Positions 26,356 to 34,863 of a stretch of DNA of 64,000 nucleotides are shown in pieces. Both the position numbers and the translations under genes were made by a program. The stretch comes from UBA57 sp963577725 (GTDB taxonomy: Archaea > Thermoproteota > Nitrososphaeria > Nitrososphaerales > UBA57): assembly GCA_047517285.1 (NCBI GenBank), contig JAKZTE010000004.1, positions 1 to 64,000 of the forward strand. Direction: 5' to 3'. Position 1 is the first letter of the stretch; the number at the start of each line of letters is the position of its first letter. Below the pieces are notes generated by a model. That model saw only the letters and a program-made list of their open reading frames with translations. It was not told the DNA's origin and ran no database searches.

Positions 26356-27437
26356 TATTTACGAACCTTTGATATCCAGCTAGTAAGTGGTTCAGTCGTA
26401 ATATACTCGATAGATTTGAGATCATCAATATTTTTAGCGCCGACCAGAAACATAGTTGATTTAAGTTCTAATATTAATTGATTAATGAAATCTTTTAGGG
26501 AATTATATGATTTAGACGCAGGTGTAAGCATAGGACGAGCAAATCCTCCGACATCAGCACCAAGCGTTATAGTTTTAGCAAGATCCAGTCCATTGCGTAA
26601 ACCTCCAGATGCGATAATAGGAGTTTTTACAGAATTACGAGTAAGGAATATAGTAGCAGCAGTAGGAATACCCCAATCCCAGAATAAAAGACCAAGGTTA
26701 GATTTCTGCTTATTATTAAATTTCTTTGCTCGTATTTGTTCTATACCTGCCCAACTAGTACCTCCCATTCCAGCAACGTTTATTGCACCAATTTTAGTTG
26801 CAGATAATTTTTTAGCGACAGATGGAGATATTCCTGAACCAACTTCTTTAACAATTATAGGAACGTCCAAATCAGAAGAGAGTTCGGCAATTCTAGATAA
26901 TACAGACAAATAATTAGATTCGCCTTCGGGTTGAACAAGTTCTTGTAAAGGATTAAGATGAATGGCTAGCGCGTCAGCATCAATCATTTGCAATAATTTT
27001 TTTATTGATTGATAATCAAGTCCTTGAGAAAGTTGTGCACCACCTATATTTGAGAAAATAAATGCATTAGGAGCATTTTTTCGTACAACTTTAAAGCTTT
27101 CAGCAAGTTTGTTAGACAATAAACCAGCTCTCTGGCTACCAACACCCATACCAATACCGAATTCTTCAGCAGCCTGTGCCAATCTAGTATTAATTTTTTG
27201 GGCAGCTGGAGTACCACCAGTCATTGAATCTATTAAGAAAGGGAATTTGAGATTATGACCAAGGAATTTTGTAGATGTATTAATGTCGTCGAAATTGATT
27301 TCAGGTAGAGCGCAATGCATCAATTCTACGCATTCCAGAAGTGTTGTTTTGGTCATTGCACTAATATTTTTTAATGCAAGTTCAATACCTTCTTTTTTAC
27401 GATCCTCAATAATATCTTTAGGGCTTTTTTTACTCAA
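26355..27437 (-). CDS. fni: Isopentenyl diphosphate isomerase, type 2 (FMN)
   Basis: 360 residues. It interconverts IPP and DMAPP using reduced FMN. 'IDSMTGGTPAAQKIN', 'GMGVGSQRAGL', 'IFSNIGGAQLSQG', 'ADALAIHLNPLQELVQPEG', 'PIIVKEVGSGIS' and 'INVAGMGGTSWAGIE' match type 2 enzymes; the His-x-Asn and Gln of the 'HLNPLQE' segment are active-site residues. It overlaps IPK by four bases and GGPP synthase by one. Confidence 0.94.
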   Translation of the reverse strand: MSKKSPKDIIEDRKKEGIELALKNISAMTKTTLLECVELMHCALPEINFDDINTSTKFLGHNLKFPFLIDSMTGGTPAAQKINTRLAQAAEEFGIGMGVGSQRAGLLSNKLAESFKVVRKNAPNAFIFSNIGGAQLSQGLDYQSIKKLLQMIDADALAIHLNPLQELVQPEGESNYLSVLSRIAELSSDLDVPIIVKEVGSGISPSVAKKLSATKIGAINVAGMGGTSWAGIEQIRAKKFNNKQKSNLGLLFWDWGIPTAATIFLTRNSVKTPIIASGGLRNGLDLAKTITLGADVGGFARPMLTPASKSYNSLKDFINQLILELKSTMFLVGAKNIDDLKSIEYITTEPLTSWISKVRK

Positions 27438-28195
27438 TGTTTATCACCGATAAATAATGTTCCAATATGCTCGCCCTTTAATGCTTTGATTAAATTTTTA
27501 GAGTTCAGTCCATTAGTAATCTGAACTTCAATGCCAAGATTAGCAATTTTTAGACCTTGAGTTATTTTCGTTTTAATACCACCAGTAACATCATAATTGA
27601 TTTTAGAAAATTTAAGATTATTGTTATTGTTCTTAATTATAGGAACTAAACTAGAACTATCATCGAGATTTTGATATATGCCATCAATATTTGATGCAAA
27701 AACAACACGTTTTGGGTTTAGTAATTTACAGAGATCATACACAATAAGATCGCCAGAATGAATATAGAATCCATTATTGCTAAGTAATACATCTCCAAAG
27801 GTCATCGGAACTAAATCAAAAGAGATACTTTTTTGTAATGTATTTTTCCAGATATTAGGAATTTTTCTATTATGATACATGTAAGTGGGTGAAAAAGAAA
27901 ATGTGTTAACGCCATTTTGATGGAATATTTCGACAATCTTGTGATTTAATGATTGCATAGAATCTCGAATTTTTACAACGTGTTTAGTGGATCTTGTAAG
28001 TTTACTAGAGATTCCATAACGTTTAGCGTAATAATGTCCAAAGGAACCTGCTCCATGAACAATAATCAAGGGTTCGTTAAATTTTTTAATTACATTAGAT
28101 AGTTTTTCAACAGAATTACGATTAAATGTAAGTGCTTTGGATTTTTTAGTGATTACAGAGCCACCTAATTTAAGAATTGTTAATTTATTGACCAT
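27434..28195 (-). CDS. ipk: Isopentenyl phosphate kinase
   Basis: 253 residues, amino acid kinase fold. 'ILKLGGSVITKK' is the nucleotide loop, 'PLIIVHGAGSFGHYYAKRYG' contains the catalytic His that marks IPK, and 'ASNIDGIYQN' and 'VTGGIKTKI' complete the active site. It phosphorylates isopentenyl phosphate to IPP, the final step of the archaeal mevalonate route. It overlaps mevalonate kinase by 16 bases. Confidence 0.94.
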   Translation of the reverse strand: MVNKLTILKLGGSVITKKSKALTFNRNSVEKLSNVIKKFNEPLIIVHGAGSFGHYYAKRYGISSKLTRSTKHVVKIRDSMQSLNHKIVEIFHQNGVNTFSFSPTYMYHNRKIPNIWKNTLQKSISFDLVPMTFGDVLLSNNGFYIHSGDLIVYDLCKLLNPKRVVFASNIDGIYQNLDDSSSLVPIIKNNNNNLKFSKINYDVTGGIKTKITQGLKIANLGIEVQITNGLNSKNLIKALKGEHIGTLFIGDKH

Positions 28196-29118
28196 ACCTT
28201 TACACCTTGTTGTGGAATCTTTACAGAAAATGTTTCGAAGTTCATTTTATTTAATTCGTCAATAATTACTTCAATATATTTAGAGGGTGAGATAGCAATA
28301 ATGGAACCGCCTCCTCCACCGCCAGTAATTTTCGCTCCATAAGATCCTAACTCGAGGCATTTTTCTATCATATTATCAGTTACAGTAGAACTTAGACCGA
28401 AACAATTCAGAGTGGAATTAAAGAAATTAAAATAGGAGCCGACAGAAAGATAGTCTTTTTGTGAGAGTGCCGATAATGTTTTTTTAGTCAGTGTATTAGA
28501 CGAGTCTACTAAACTATGAAAAGAATATGGTTTTTCATTTCGGAAATTCGTGAATTTATTTACCATATTTGATGTTTTTCGGCGTTTGCCGCTAATTGAT
28601 ACAATTAATTCAGGATTATGTTTAAGATTAATACGTTTAGGAGCATAGCCTTTACGAAATGATACGAGTCCTCCCATTATACTGGTGGCAACGTCGATTC
28701 CTGAGGGATTACCGTGAACTTCCTTTTCCCCGTACATAGCAAGATCAAATAGAGTTTTTCGGTCAAGTTTGGTATTAAAAAGTGATGCAACAGAAGCAGC
28801 AGTAGCCACACATAAGGCGCTAGAAGAACCTAGACCTGAACCACGAGGAATGTTCGATTCGATGTTGATAGAGAGTGTGTTTTTTTTTCCCAGATATTCT
28901 AGGGTTTTATTACGAACAATATAAACAGGATCGTTTTTTATATTGTATTTCGCTAAAGAAATTTTTTGATTTTTATATTTAACAGTATCATGTGATGAGA
29001 AACTACTGGAAATGCGTATATTTTTATTTATTGCAGCGGCCAATGCTTGGGAGCCATGAACAACAAAATGTTCCCCGGTAAGAATAATTTTACCTGGAGC
29101 TTCTGCAATTGATATCAA
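28180..29118 (-). CDS. mvk: Mevalonate kinase (GHMP family)
   Basis: 312 residues. 'APGKIILTGEHFVVHG' is the N-terminal GHMP motif, 'IPRGSGLGSSSALCVA' the ATP loop, the catalytic Asp lies in 'NPSGIDVATSIMGG', and 'GAKITGGGGGGSIIA' the C-terminal glycine motif. It makes 5-phosphomevalonate. Together with IPK and the absence of an obvious phosphomevalonate kinase here, this fits an archaeal-type modified mevalonate pathway; the missing enzymes would be elsewhere. Confidence 0.94.
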   Translation of the reverse strand: MISIAEAPGKIILTGEHFVVHGSQALAAAINKNIRISSSFSSHDTVKYKNQKISLAKYNIKNDPVYIVRNKTLEYLGKKNTLSINIESNIPRGSGLGSSSALCVATAASVASLFNTKLDRKTLFDLAMYGEKEVHGNPSGIDVATSIMGGLVSFRKGYAPKRINLKHNPELIVSISGKRRKTSNMVNKFTNFRNEKPYSFHSLVDSSNTLTKKTLSALSQKDYLSVGSYFNFFNSTLNCFGLSSTVTDNMIEKCLELGSYGAKITGGGGGGSIIAISPSKYIEVIIDELNKMNFETFSVKIPQQGVKVWSIN

Positions 29119-29185
29119 ATTACTATTTATAATACATTACAACAATAAAAATCAGCGGGTAATTATAATTAGAGAAAGATAGGAA

Positions 29186-29851
29186 TTATTCGTCTTCGAC
29201 TAATTTTGTCTCGAAATCTTCAATTGAATATGGTAATGATTCGTCTAAAGATAATTTACCTGATTGTTGGAGAACAGATTTTGATAATAACCACATAACT
29301 GCAGCGAGTGCTTTACGTCCTCTATTATTTGCAGGAATAACAAGATCAACATTTTCAGTAAGGTTATCAGTATCACATATAGCAATTACAGGAATACCAA
29401 CTTGAGATGCTTCAATAACTGCTTGTTGATCCATCGAAGGATCTGTTACTATAACTGCTTCAGGGTCTAAGTGTTTAGGATACAAGGGATTAGTAAAAGT
29501 TCCTGGCATGAATCTTCCTGTTAAAGGAATTGTTTCAGTAAGTTCTGTAAATTTTGTTACAGGTGTTTTACCGTATTCTCGGGATGAATAGACGACAATA
29601 CGGGATAAATCAAAATTAGAAATAAATTTAGAAGCTAATTCAATACGTTGTAAAGTTTTAGCAACATCAATGATATGTAGTCCATCAGGGCGAGTTCTAC
29701 TGATAAAACTAGACATAGATTTAGTTTTAACAAGAGTACCTACACGAATACCTGTAGATAATAGAACTTGTTCAGATACATGTTTAGTAATAGAGCTATC
29801 TATATTATCGCCTGTGCCTACAACATCTTCGGTTTCGAAATTAACTGACAT
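29186..29851 (-). CDS. rps2: 30S ribosomal protein S2
   Basis: About 221 residues from the ATG at 29851; an in-frame start at 29869 would reach further into enolase. 'LLSTGIRVGTLVKTKSM', 'YSSREYGKTPV', 'GRFMPGTFTNPLYP' and 'PEAVIVTDPSMDQQAVIEA' are archaeal S2 motifs, with 'GIPVIAICDTDN' near the end. It overlaps the enolase 3' end by 11 bases, and a 67-bp gap precedes mevalonate kinase. Confidence 0.95.
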   Translation of the reverse strand: MSVNFETEDVVGTGDNIDSSITKHVSEQVLLSTGIRVGTLVKTKSMSSFISRTRPDGLHIIDVAKTLQRIELASKFISNFDLSRIVVYSSREYGKTPVTKFTELTETIPLTGRFMPGTFTNPLYPKHLDPEAVIVTDPSMDQQAVIEASQVGIPVIAICDTDNLTENVDLVIPANNRGRKALAAVMWLLSKSVLQQSGKLSLDESLPYSIEDFETKLVEDE

Positions 29852-31106
29852 ACTTTTTAACCCTCGCAATAGGCATCGACATGTTATTATTTATAAAGTT
29901 AGTTTCCTCAATTCGAATTAATTCATTTAATTTTGAAATTCTTTCTCCGCCAACGACTCCACTTTTCATCATAACAGAACCTGAACCTATAGCAATATGA
30001 GCCAGATGTCTGTCCACTGTATCTCCAGAACGGTGGGAGGCAATAATTGCATAGTTATGTTTATTACACAAATTCGCAAATTCCATTGCGTCACCTAGTG
30101 CTCCAGCCTGATTTACTTTGAGAATAACAGAATTACCAGCATTTTGATCTATACCTGTTTGAAGTATAGATGTATTAGTAACAAAGAGATCATCTCCAAC
30201 TATTAAGCAATTGTCGCTTTTGGATGAGAGTTGAGTAAAATCGGAAAAAGCCTCTTCGTGTAAAGGATCTTCGATATAAATTAAATTATATTTTTCAATT
30301 AGTTCAAGAACATAAGCGATTTGTTCTTCGGTGTTACGAGTTTTATTTTCACGAGAATATATGTATAGTTCCTTATCGGGATTCCAAAGAGAAGAAGATG
30401 CAACGTCTAACCCTAATCTAATTTCAAATCCAACTACGTCTGACACTGTATTAATTGCTTCTTGAGCAACTTCAAGCGCTTCAGTATTTGATAATTGTGG
30501 AGCCCATGCTCCCTCGTCGCCTTTTCCGCCAGAAAATTTTGAGTCTTTCTTATCAATAATTTTCTTGATTTCTTTATGAACCATCAAATTAGCTTGTATT
30601 CCAGAACGTATTGAATCAGCGCCAAGAGGATAAGAAAGAAATTCTTGAATATCAGTAGAGCCGTTTCCTGCATGCATACCGCCACCTAGAACGTTTCCTA
30701 AAGGCAGAGGCATTTCAGCTGGCGTCCCATTCAAAAGTATTTCATAAATCGGTTTATTAAGAATCTGAGAAGCTGCGTCAATAGATGCAAGTGATATTGC
30801 ATATGCAGCGGAGCCTCCTATATTGGAATAATTATCTGTCTTATCTGCTTCTTTTAAGATATTCTTAAGATTGTATATATCAGAAGTATCAGCGCCAATC
30901 AAATGAGATTTATATTTATCAAGGTATTCGATGGTATCTTGACATTTTGAGTTTCTAAAAGAAACAGCCTCGAATTTACCAACGCTAGCACCAGCAGGAG
31001 ATGAAGCAGTACCTACAATGTCGTCAACATATACATCAACTTCGATGGTTTCACTGCCACGACTATTATAAATTAAACGGGATTTAATATCAGTAATTTT
31101 TGTCAT
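29841..31106 (-). CDS. eno: Enolase
   Basis: 421 residues. It dehydrates 2-phosphoglycerate to PEP. 'RLIYNSRGSETIEVDV' opens the protein; 'VLGGGMHAGNGSTDIQEF' carries the active-site His, 'GDEGAWAP' the acid residue region, and metal ligands appear in 'LGLDVASSS', 'IEDPLHEEAF' and 'IVGDDLFVTN'. The catalytic Lys is in 'ILKVNQAGALGD' and 'IASHRSGDTVD' follows. Enolase between Rpo10 and S2 is a classical archaeal arrangement. Confidence 0.96.
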   Translation of the reverse strand: MTKITDIKSRLIYNSRGSETIEVDVYVDDIVGTASSPAGASVGKFEAVSFRNSKCQDTIEYLDKYKSHLIGADTSDIYNLKNILKEADKTDNYSNIGGSAAYAISLASIDAASQILNKPIYEILLNGTPAEMPLPLGNVLGGGMHAGNGSTDIQEFLSYPLGADSIRSGIQANLMVHKEIKKIIDKKDSKFSGGKGDEGAWAPQLSNTEALEVAQEAINTVSDVVGFEIRLGLDVASSSLWNPDKELYIYSRENKTRNTEEQIAYVLELIEKYNLIYIEDPLHEEAFSDFTQLSSKSDNCLIVGDDLFVTNTSILQTGIDQNAGNSVILKVNQAGALGDAMEFANLCNKHNYAIIASHRSGDTVDRHLAHIAIGSGSVMMKSGVVGGERISKLNELIRIEETNFINNNMSMPIARVKKYVS

Positions 31107-31134
31107 GAATTAGTATTGCCTCGAGTATATACAA

Positions 31135-31365
31135 TTAGGAAAAATCGAATTCCCTTCTCTTATCATGGAGACTCTGGTGATATTGGAGTATTTGATCAAT
31201 TACATTAGAATTAGATAATAACATTCTTCTACAACAATATCTTATAACTCCAAGATCGTTAAGAATATCTGCGGGACTTTCGCCATTAGATGTTCGAGAT
31301 TCTAAAGTTTCAAGTTTATCTGCAATAACTGCGCCACAACTAAAACAACGAATTGGAATCATCAA
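31135..31365 (-). CDS. rpoN: RNA polymerase subunit Rpo10 (RpoN)
   Basis: 76 residues. The zinc-binding 'PIRCFSCGAVIAD' and 'RYCCRRMLLS' give the CX2C...CC motif of Rpb10/Rpo10. It helps hold Rpo3 and Rpo11 in the assembly platform. It is in the usual S9-Rpo10-enolase order; Rpo6 is not in the neighbouring gaps. Confidence 0.96.
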   Translation of the reverse strand: MMIPIRCFSCGAVIADKLETLESRTSNGESPADILNDLGVIRYCCRRMLLSNSNVIDQILQYHQSLHDKRREFDFS

Positions 31366-31382
31366 GAATAAATATCAACAAC

Positions 31383-31787
31383 CTATCTGTACGATTTTTG
31401 TTTTCTTCTTCGTGCACCTGGACCGCCAAATTTCTTTGATTCGCTTCGACGAGAATCTCCAGAAAGAAGATGTTTATCGAATTCAGAAATTCGAGTTTTA
31501 ATATCTTTATTTTTAAAATGTAATATTAACGCTCTTGATATTGCAATTGCACACGCTTCAGCTTGACCCATATATCCACCGCCAGAGACTCGGATACTAA
31601 TATCGACTTTATCTCTATCATCGCCAATTAATTCTAGAGGGGTTAGCATTCTTTCTCTTGCCATTAATGGAGTAACAATTTCAACAGGAGTTTTGTTTAT
31701 AAACACCTTACCAGTTCCTCGACCAATTACAGCAGTAGCTTTAGCAGTTTTTCTGGAAGCAGGTATTAATGTGGATTGCTTTTTCAT
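31383..31787 (-). CDS. rps9: 30S ribosomal protein S9
   Basis: 134 residues from the ATG at 31787, which overlaps the L13 stop (ATGA). A longer frame is open upstream but lies inside L13. 'ASRKTAKATAVIGRGTGKVFIN', trimmed to its core 'KTAKATAVI', is the N-terminal motif; 'SVRVSGGGYMGQAEA'-like 'IRVSGGGYMGQAEACAIAIS' and the C-terminal 'ARRRKQKSYR' tail that reaches the P-site tRNA are present. Confidence 0.95.
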   Translation of the reverse strand: MKKQSTLIPASRKTAKATAVIGRGTGKVFINKTPVEIVTPLMARERMLTPLELIGDDRDKVDISIRVSGGGYMGQAEACAIAISRALILHFKNKDIKTRISEFDKHLLSGDSRRSESKKFGGPGARRRKQKSYR

Positions 31788-32236
31788 TCTAATTTTCTCC
31801 ATCCCATAGATGAACATAATTCACCAATCGTAGTATAATAAGATAATGACCTTGGCGCCAATGCAGTCTCAACGGTTTTATGTTCGGCTTTTTGGTATTT
31901 TTCTGGAACTGAGATATATACACGTAGACGTTTTTTAGCTGCATTACCTTTAGGTTTTTTATAAGGAAGCATGCCTCTAACCATCTTTTCTATATATGTA
32001 TCAGGACGTCTAGGATGGAAAGGGCCATGTTTTGGATGTACACGGCTAGTGATTTCTAATCGCAATTCATTTTCCTTAAGAATATTAGCTCTACTGCCAG
32101 ACATAAGAATTTTTTCAGCGTTAACTAATACAACATGATTGCCATTTAACAGCGTTTTAGCAACTACAGAGCATAAACGTCCTGCGAGATGTTTATCCCC
32201 ATTAACTACAATAGTGGATTCAGAATCAGCCAACAA
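31784..32236 (-). CDS. rpl13: 50S ribosomal protein L13
   Basis: 150 residues. 'VVNGDKHLAGRLCSVVAKTLL' (core 'HLAGRLCSVVAK') is the N-terminal signature, 'GPFHPRRPDTYIEKMVRGML' contains the conserved basic RNA-binding block, and 'YKKPKGNAAKKRLRVY' follows. It overlaps L18e by 11 bases and S9 by four. In the L18e-L13-S9 string common to archaea. Confidence 0.95.
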   Translation of the reverse strand: MLADSESTIVVNGDKHLAGRLCSVVAKTLLNGNHVVLVNAEKILMSGSRANILKENELRLEITSRVHPKHGPFHPRRPDTYIEKMVRGMLPYKKPKGNAAKKRLRVYISVPEKYQKAEHKTVETALAPRSLSYYTTIGELCSSMGWRKLE

Positions 32237-32558
32237 AAATCTTTACACCTTTTCCATCAGGATTTGTTTCAACAAGTTTTTCAATCAACATAGTTGTTCC
32301 ACCTGCACTCTTAATTTTTTCTTTTGCGCTTTCAGAGAAAGCTACAGCGCCAATAGTGATTGAATGTTCAATTATACCAGCTCCAAGAACTTTACCTGGA
32401 ACAGCGATAACGTCACCGGTTTTTGTAACCTTAGATAATTTTCCAACATTAATTTCATGTTTTTGTTCAAGTCTTTTTACAATATTAATCCAGATTTTTG
32501 CGTGGTTTTTTCGCGCAACGCGTTTTATTGATTCAATACGATAATCATCAAATGTCAT
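32226..32558 (-). CDS. rpl18e: 50S ribosomal protein L18e
   Basis: 110 residues. 'HAKIWINIVKRLEQ', 'EINVGKLSKVTKTGDVIAVPG' (core 'LSKVTKTGDVIAVP') and 'KVLGAGIIEHSITIGAVAFS' are typical; the family is the archaeal/eukaryotic counterpart of bacterial L15 and contacts 23S rRNA. It starts one base after Rpo3 ends. Confidence 0.95.
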   Translation of the reverse strand: MTFDDYRIESIKRVARKNHAKIWINIVKRLEQKHEINVGKLSKVTKTGDVIAVPGKVLGAGIIEHSITIGAVAFSESAKEKIKSAGGTTMLIEKLVETNPDGKGVKIFVG

Positions 32559-32559
32559 T

Positions 32560-33195
32560 TCATGCAGATTCCTTAATTGTTTCAGTCATATTCTTTAATT
32601 TCGTATTTAATATATTTGTAGCTTGTAATAATATTTCTTTTGCAGGTAAACTTCCATTTGATTCTATTGTAAGATGAAATTCAGATGCATTATCAGTATC
32701 AGTAAGTGTAGAAACAGTAGCAGGTTGCCATTTAGCATGATCACGTCCTTTACCTAGCTTTGCATAAGCTTCTAATTTTATTTTTTGATTTGGTGCAAGT
32801 TTCGCAACTGGAATATTATCAAGATGAGGTTTAACACGAGTGTCTTCAGATACGAGATCGCCAGAGTAAATAGTTTTTACTTCGTCGTTAGCAACAGCAT
32901 CAAGAACTAATAAAACCCGACATTTAGTACAACCTAAAGAGGTCTTACAAGAACAGTCTTGTGGTAGTATGTATCCTTCTAAATCAGTAGTTAGAGGAAT
33001 TAGTCCTAAACGATGAGCAAGTATTTCGTCATATAAAACCGAAGAATTTTCATGAATTACTATTTCGTCTATGGCCATACATGGAACTTCACTAATAGCA
33101 AAGCGTCTCAATGCATTAGCATAAACTCTGTCTATGCCTTTTAGAAGTAATTTTACATGTGAATCAGATGATTCTAAGATTTTGATGGTTACCAA
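32560..33195 (-). CDS. rpoD: RNA polymerase subunit Rpo3 (RpoD)
   Basis: 211 residues, alpha-like assembly subunit that pairs with Rpo11. 'RVYANALRRFAISEVPCMAIDEI' (core 'ANALRRFAISEVPCMA') is the dimerisation motif. Domain 2 contains a cysteine cluster 'CSCKTSLGCTKC' (CxCx5CxxC, about residues 81-92), close to the zinc motif of eukaryotic Rpb3 rather than the ferredoxin-like clusters seen in some archaeal Rpo3. It heads the leftward L18e-L13-S9 unit and is divergent from S13. Confidence 0.95.
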   Translation of the reverse strand: MVTIKILESSDSHVKLLLKGIDRVYANALRRFAISEVPCMAIDEIVIHENSSVLYDEILAHRLGLIPLTTDLEGYILPQDCSCKTSLGCTKCRVLLVLDAVANDEVKTIYSGDLVSEDTRVKPHLDNIPVAKLAPNQKIKLEAYAKLGKGRDHAKWQPATVSTLTDTDNASEFHLTIESNGSLPAKEILLQATNILNTKLKNMTETIKESA

Positions 33196-33298
33196 TTTAC
33201 GTCTCCTTAATACCTTAGTAAACGCAGAATATTGTAATTAAAACCTTATCATTTTTCGAGAAAGATTAATTAGACGCACCATCTAAATAATTATAAAA

Positions 33299-33766
33299 TT
33301 GTCGACCGAATTCAAGTACATAGTAAGAATAATGGGCAAAGACGTCAGTGGTACAAAGAAAGTAATCCCATCGCTCTCAAATATTAAAGGAATAGGCAAC
33401 AATCTAGCACATTATATGGTAAAATCACTAGGAATAGACAAAAATTTAAGAATGGGAATGTTAACTGATGAGCAGGTTAATTCTATAGAAGAAAATATTA
33501 AGAATATGGGCGAGAAATACCCTGAATTTAATCTAAATCGTCGAAAAGATATGCAGACTGGTAAAAATTCACATAATATAGAAACAGATTTGATTGTAGC
33601 AAAGAAACAAGATATAGATTTAGAAAGAATTTTGCAAAGCTGGAGAGGAACAAGGCATTCATTAAACTTGAAAGTAAGAGGCCAAAGAACAAGATGTACT
33701 GGAAGATCTGGAAAAGTTGTAGGTGTACGTAAATCAACACTAAAACCAGGAAAGGCGAGTAGTTAA
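33299..33766 (+). CDS. rps13: 30S ribosomal protein S13
   Basis: 155 residues, archaeal length. 'YIVRIMGKDVSGTKKV' opens the protein, 'LSNIKGIGNNLAHYMVK' is the helix-turn region, and 'QSWRGTRHSLNLKVRGQRT' with 'RCTGRSGKVVGVRK' is the basic rRNA-binding tail. The start is TTG at 33299, as no ATG fits in frame upstream. It is separated from S4 by no spacer (stop and start adjoin). Confidence 0.95.
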   Translation: MSTEFKYIVRIMGKDVSGTKKVIPSLSNIKGIGNNLAHYMVKSLGIDKNLRMGMLTDEQVNSIEENIKNMGEKYPEFNLNRRKDMQTGKNSHNIETDLIVAKKQDIDLERILQSWRGTRHSLNLKVRGQRTRCTGRSGKVVGVRKSTLKPGKASS

Positions 33767-34429
33767 ATGGGAGATCCAAAATATTCGCGAAAGAAATCTG
33801 CCAGACCTAGAAATCCATGGCAACGAAATCTATTAAAAGAAGAGTTAGAACTAGTTGGTAATTTTGGTTTAAGAAATAAAAAAGAACTTCATGTAGCATC
33901 TACTGAATTATCAAGAATCAGAAAACAAGCCAGACAACTTTTAGCTGCAACGACCGAGATTAGAACGACAAGAGAACCGGTTTTATTATCATCACTAACA
34001 AGGAAAGGAATTGTTAATGAAGATGCAACGTTAGATAATGTATTAGCGCTTAATGTTTCGAATTTTTTGGAAAGAAGATTACAAACAGTAGTATTAAAAA
34101 AAGGATTAGCTAGAACTCCACATCAAGCACGACAATTAGTTACACATGGTCATATAGCAATTGGAGAGAACAGAATAACGATACCAAGTTATACAGTAAC
34201 ACGTAATGAAGAACAGTTGATAAAAATGACAGAGAATAGTACATTTGTACTTCAAGAAATAGCAGTAAAAGAAGTAAAAAGTGATACGTATGGAAACCCA
34301 GATGAAAAAGAAGAATTAAATGGTAAAGTAGAAGAAAAGCCAGCTGAGAAAGCTAAGGCGGAAGAAAAGCCAGCTGAGAAAGCTAAGGCGGAAGATATAA
34401 AAACTAAAGAGGAGTCAACAGAGAAATGA
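33767..34429 (+). CDS. rps4: 30S ribosomal protein S4 with a repetitive C-terminal tail
   Basis: 220 residues. 'RKKSARPRNPWQRNLLKEE' (core 'PRNPWQRNLL') is the archaeal N-terminus; the S4 RNA-binding domain spans 'LERRLQTVVLKKGLARTPHQARQLVTHGHIAIG', recognisable from 'TPHQARQLVTHGHI'. After about residue 180 the protein continues with two exact copies of a ten-residue unit also found in S24e (DNA 34331-34390), then an acidic end. The tail is additional to the conserved fold. It overlaps S11 by four bases. Confidence 0.95.
   Translation: MGDPKYSRKKSARPRNPWQRNLLKEELELVGNFGLRNKKELHVASTELSRIRKQARQLLAATTEIRTTREPVLLSSLTRKGIVNEDATLDNVLALNVSNFLERRLQTVVLKKGLARTPHQARQLVTHGHIAIGENRITIPSYTVTRNEEQLIKMTENSTFVLQEIAVKEVKSDTYGNPDEKEELNGKVEEKPAEKAKAEEKPAEKAKAEDIKTKEESTEK
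34331..34390. repeat. Two exact 30-bp repeats in the S4 gene, identical to the S24e array
   Basis: Units at 34331-34360 and 34361-34390 are identical to each other and are the reverse complement of the units at 9391-9480, codon for codon, in phase with both reading frames. The match continues a few bases into the flanks (GAAGA). Confidence 0.97.
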
Positions 34430-34827
34430 GTATTTCTGATGTATCAAAGAAATGGGGAATAGTGCATATTTTTAGTAGTTATAATAATACAATTGTTCAT
34501 ATAACAGACTTGAGTGGTTCGGAAACAATTGCAATAAGTTCTGGTGGAAGGCATGTTAAAGCTGATAGATTCCAAGCGACGCCATATGCCGCAATGAAAG
34601 CTGCCCAAGCAGCGGCAGAAATTGCTAGATCAAAAGGGATAGAACACTTACACATCAGAGTACGTGCAGTTGGAGGAGTAGGTGGAAGAACTCCAGGACC
34701 TGGAGCACAAGCAGTAATCAGAGCAATTGCAAGAGGAGGATTTAGAGTAGGGAAAATTGAAGATGTAACACCAATTCCTCATGACACGACTAGAAAAGCT
34801 GGCGGTAGAAGAGGAAGAAGAGCATAG
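34426..34827 (+). CDS. rps11: 30S ribosomal protein S11
   Basis: 133 residues. 'WGIVHIFSSYNNTIVHITD' is the N-terminal strand pair, 'GRHVKADRFQATPYAAMKAA' follows, and 'VRAVGGVGGRTPGPGAQAVIRA' (core 'RTPGPGAQA') is the 16S rRNA 690-loop binding segment, with a basic 'RKAGGRRGRRA' tail. A run of six T residues starts directly after the stop (34828-34833) and may terminate the S13-S4-S11 transcript. Confidence 0.96.
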   Translation: MSISDVSKKWGIVHIFSSYNNTIVHITDLSGSETIAISSGGRHVKADRFQATPYAAMKAAQAAAEIARSKGIEHLHIRVRAVGGVGGRTPGPGAQAVIRAIARGGFRVGKIEDVTPIPHDTTRKAGGRRGRRA

Positions 34828-34863
34828 TTTTTTATCTGTTAATATAGCTTCAAGATTTTAATT

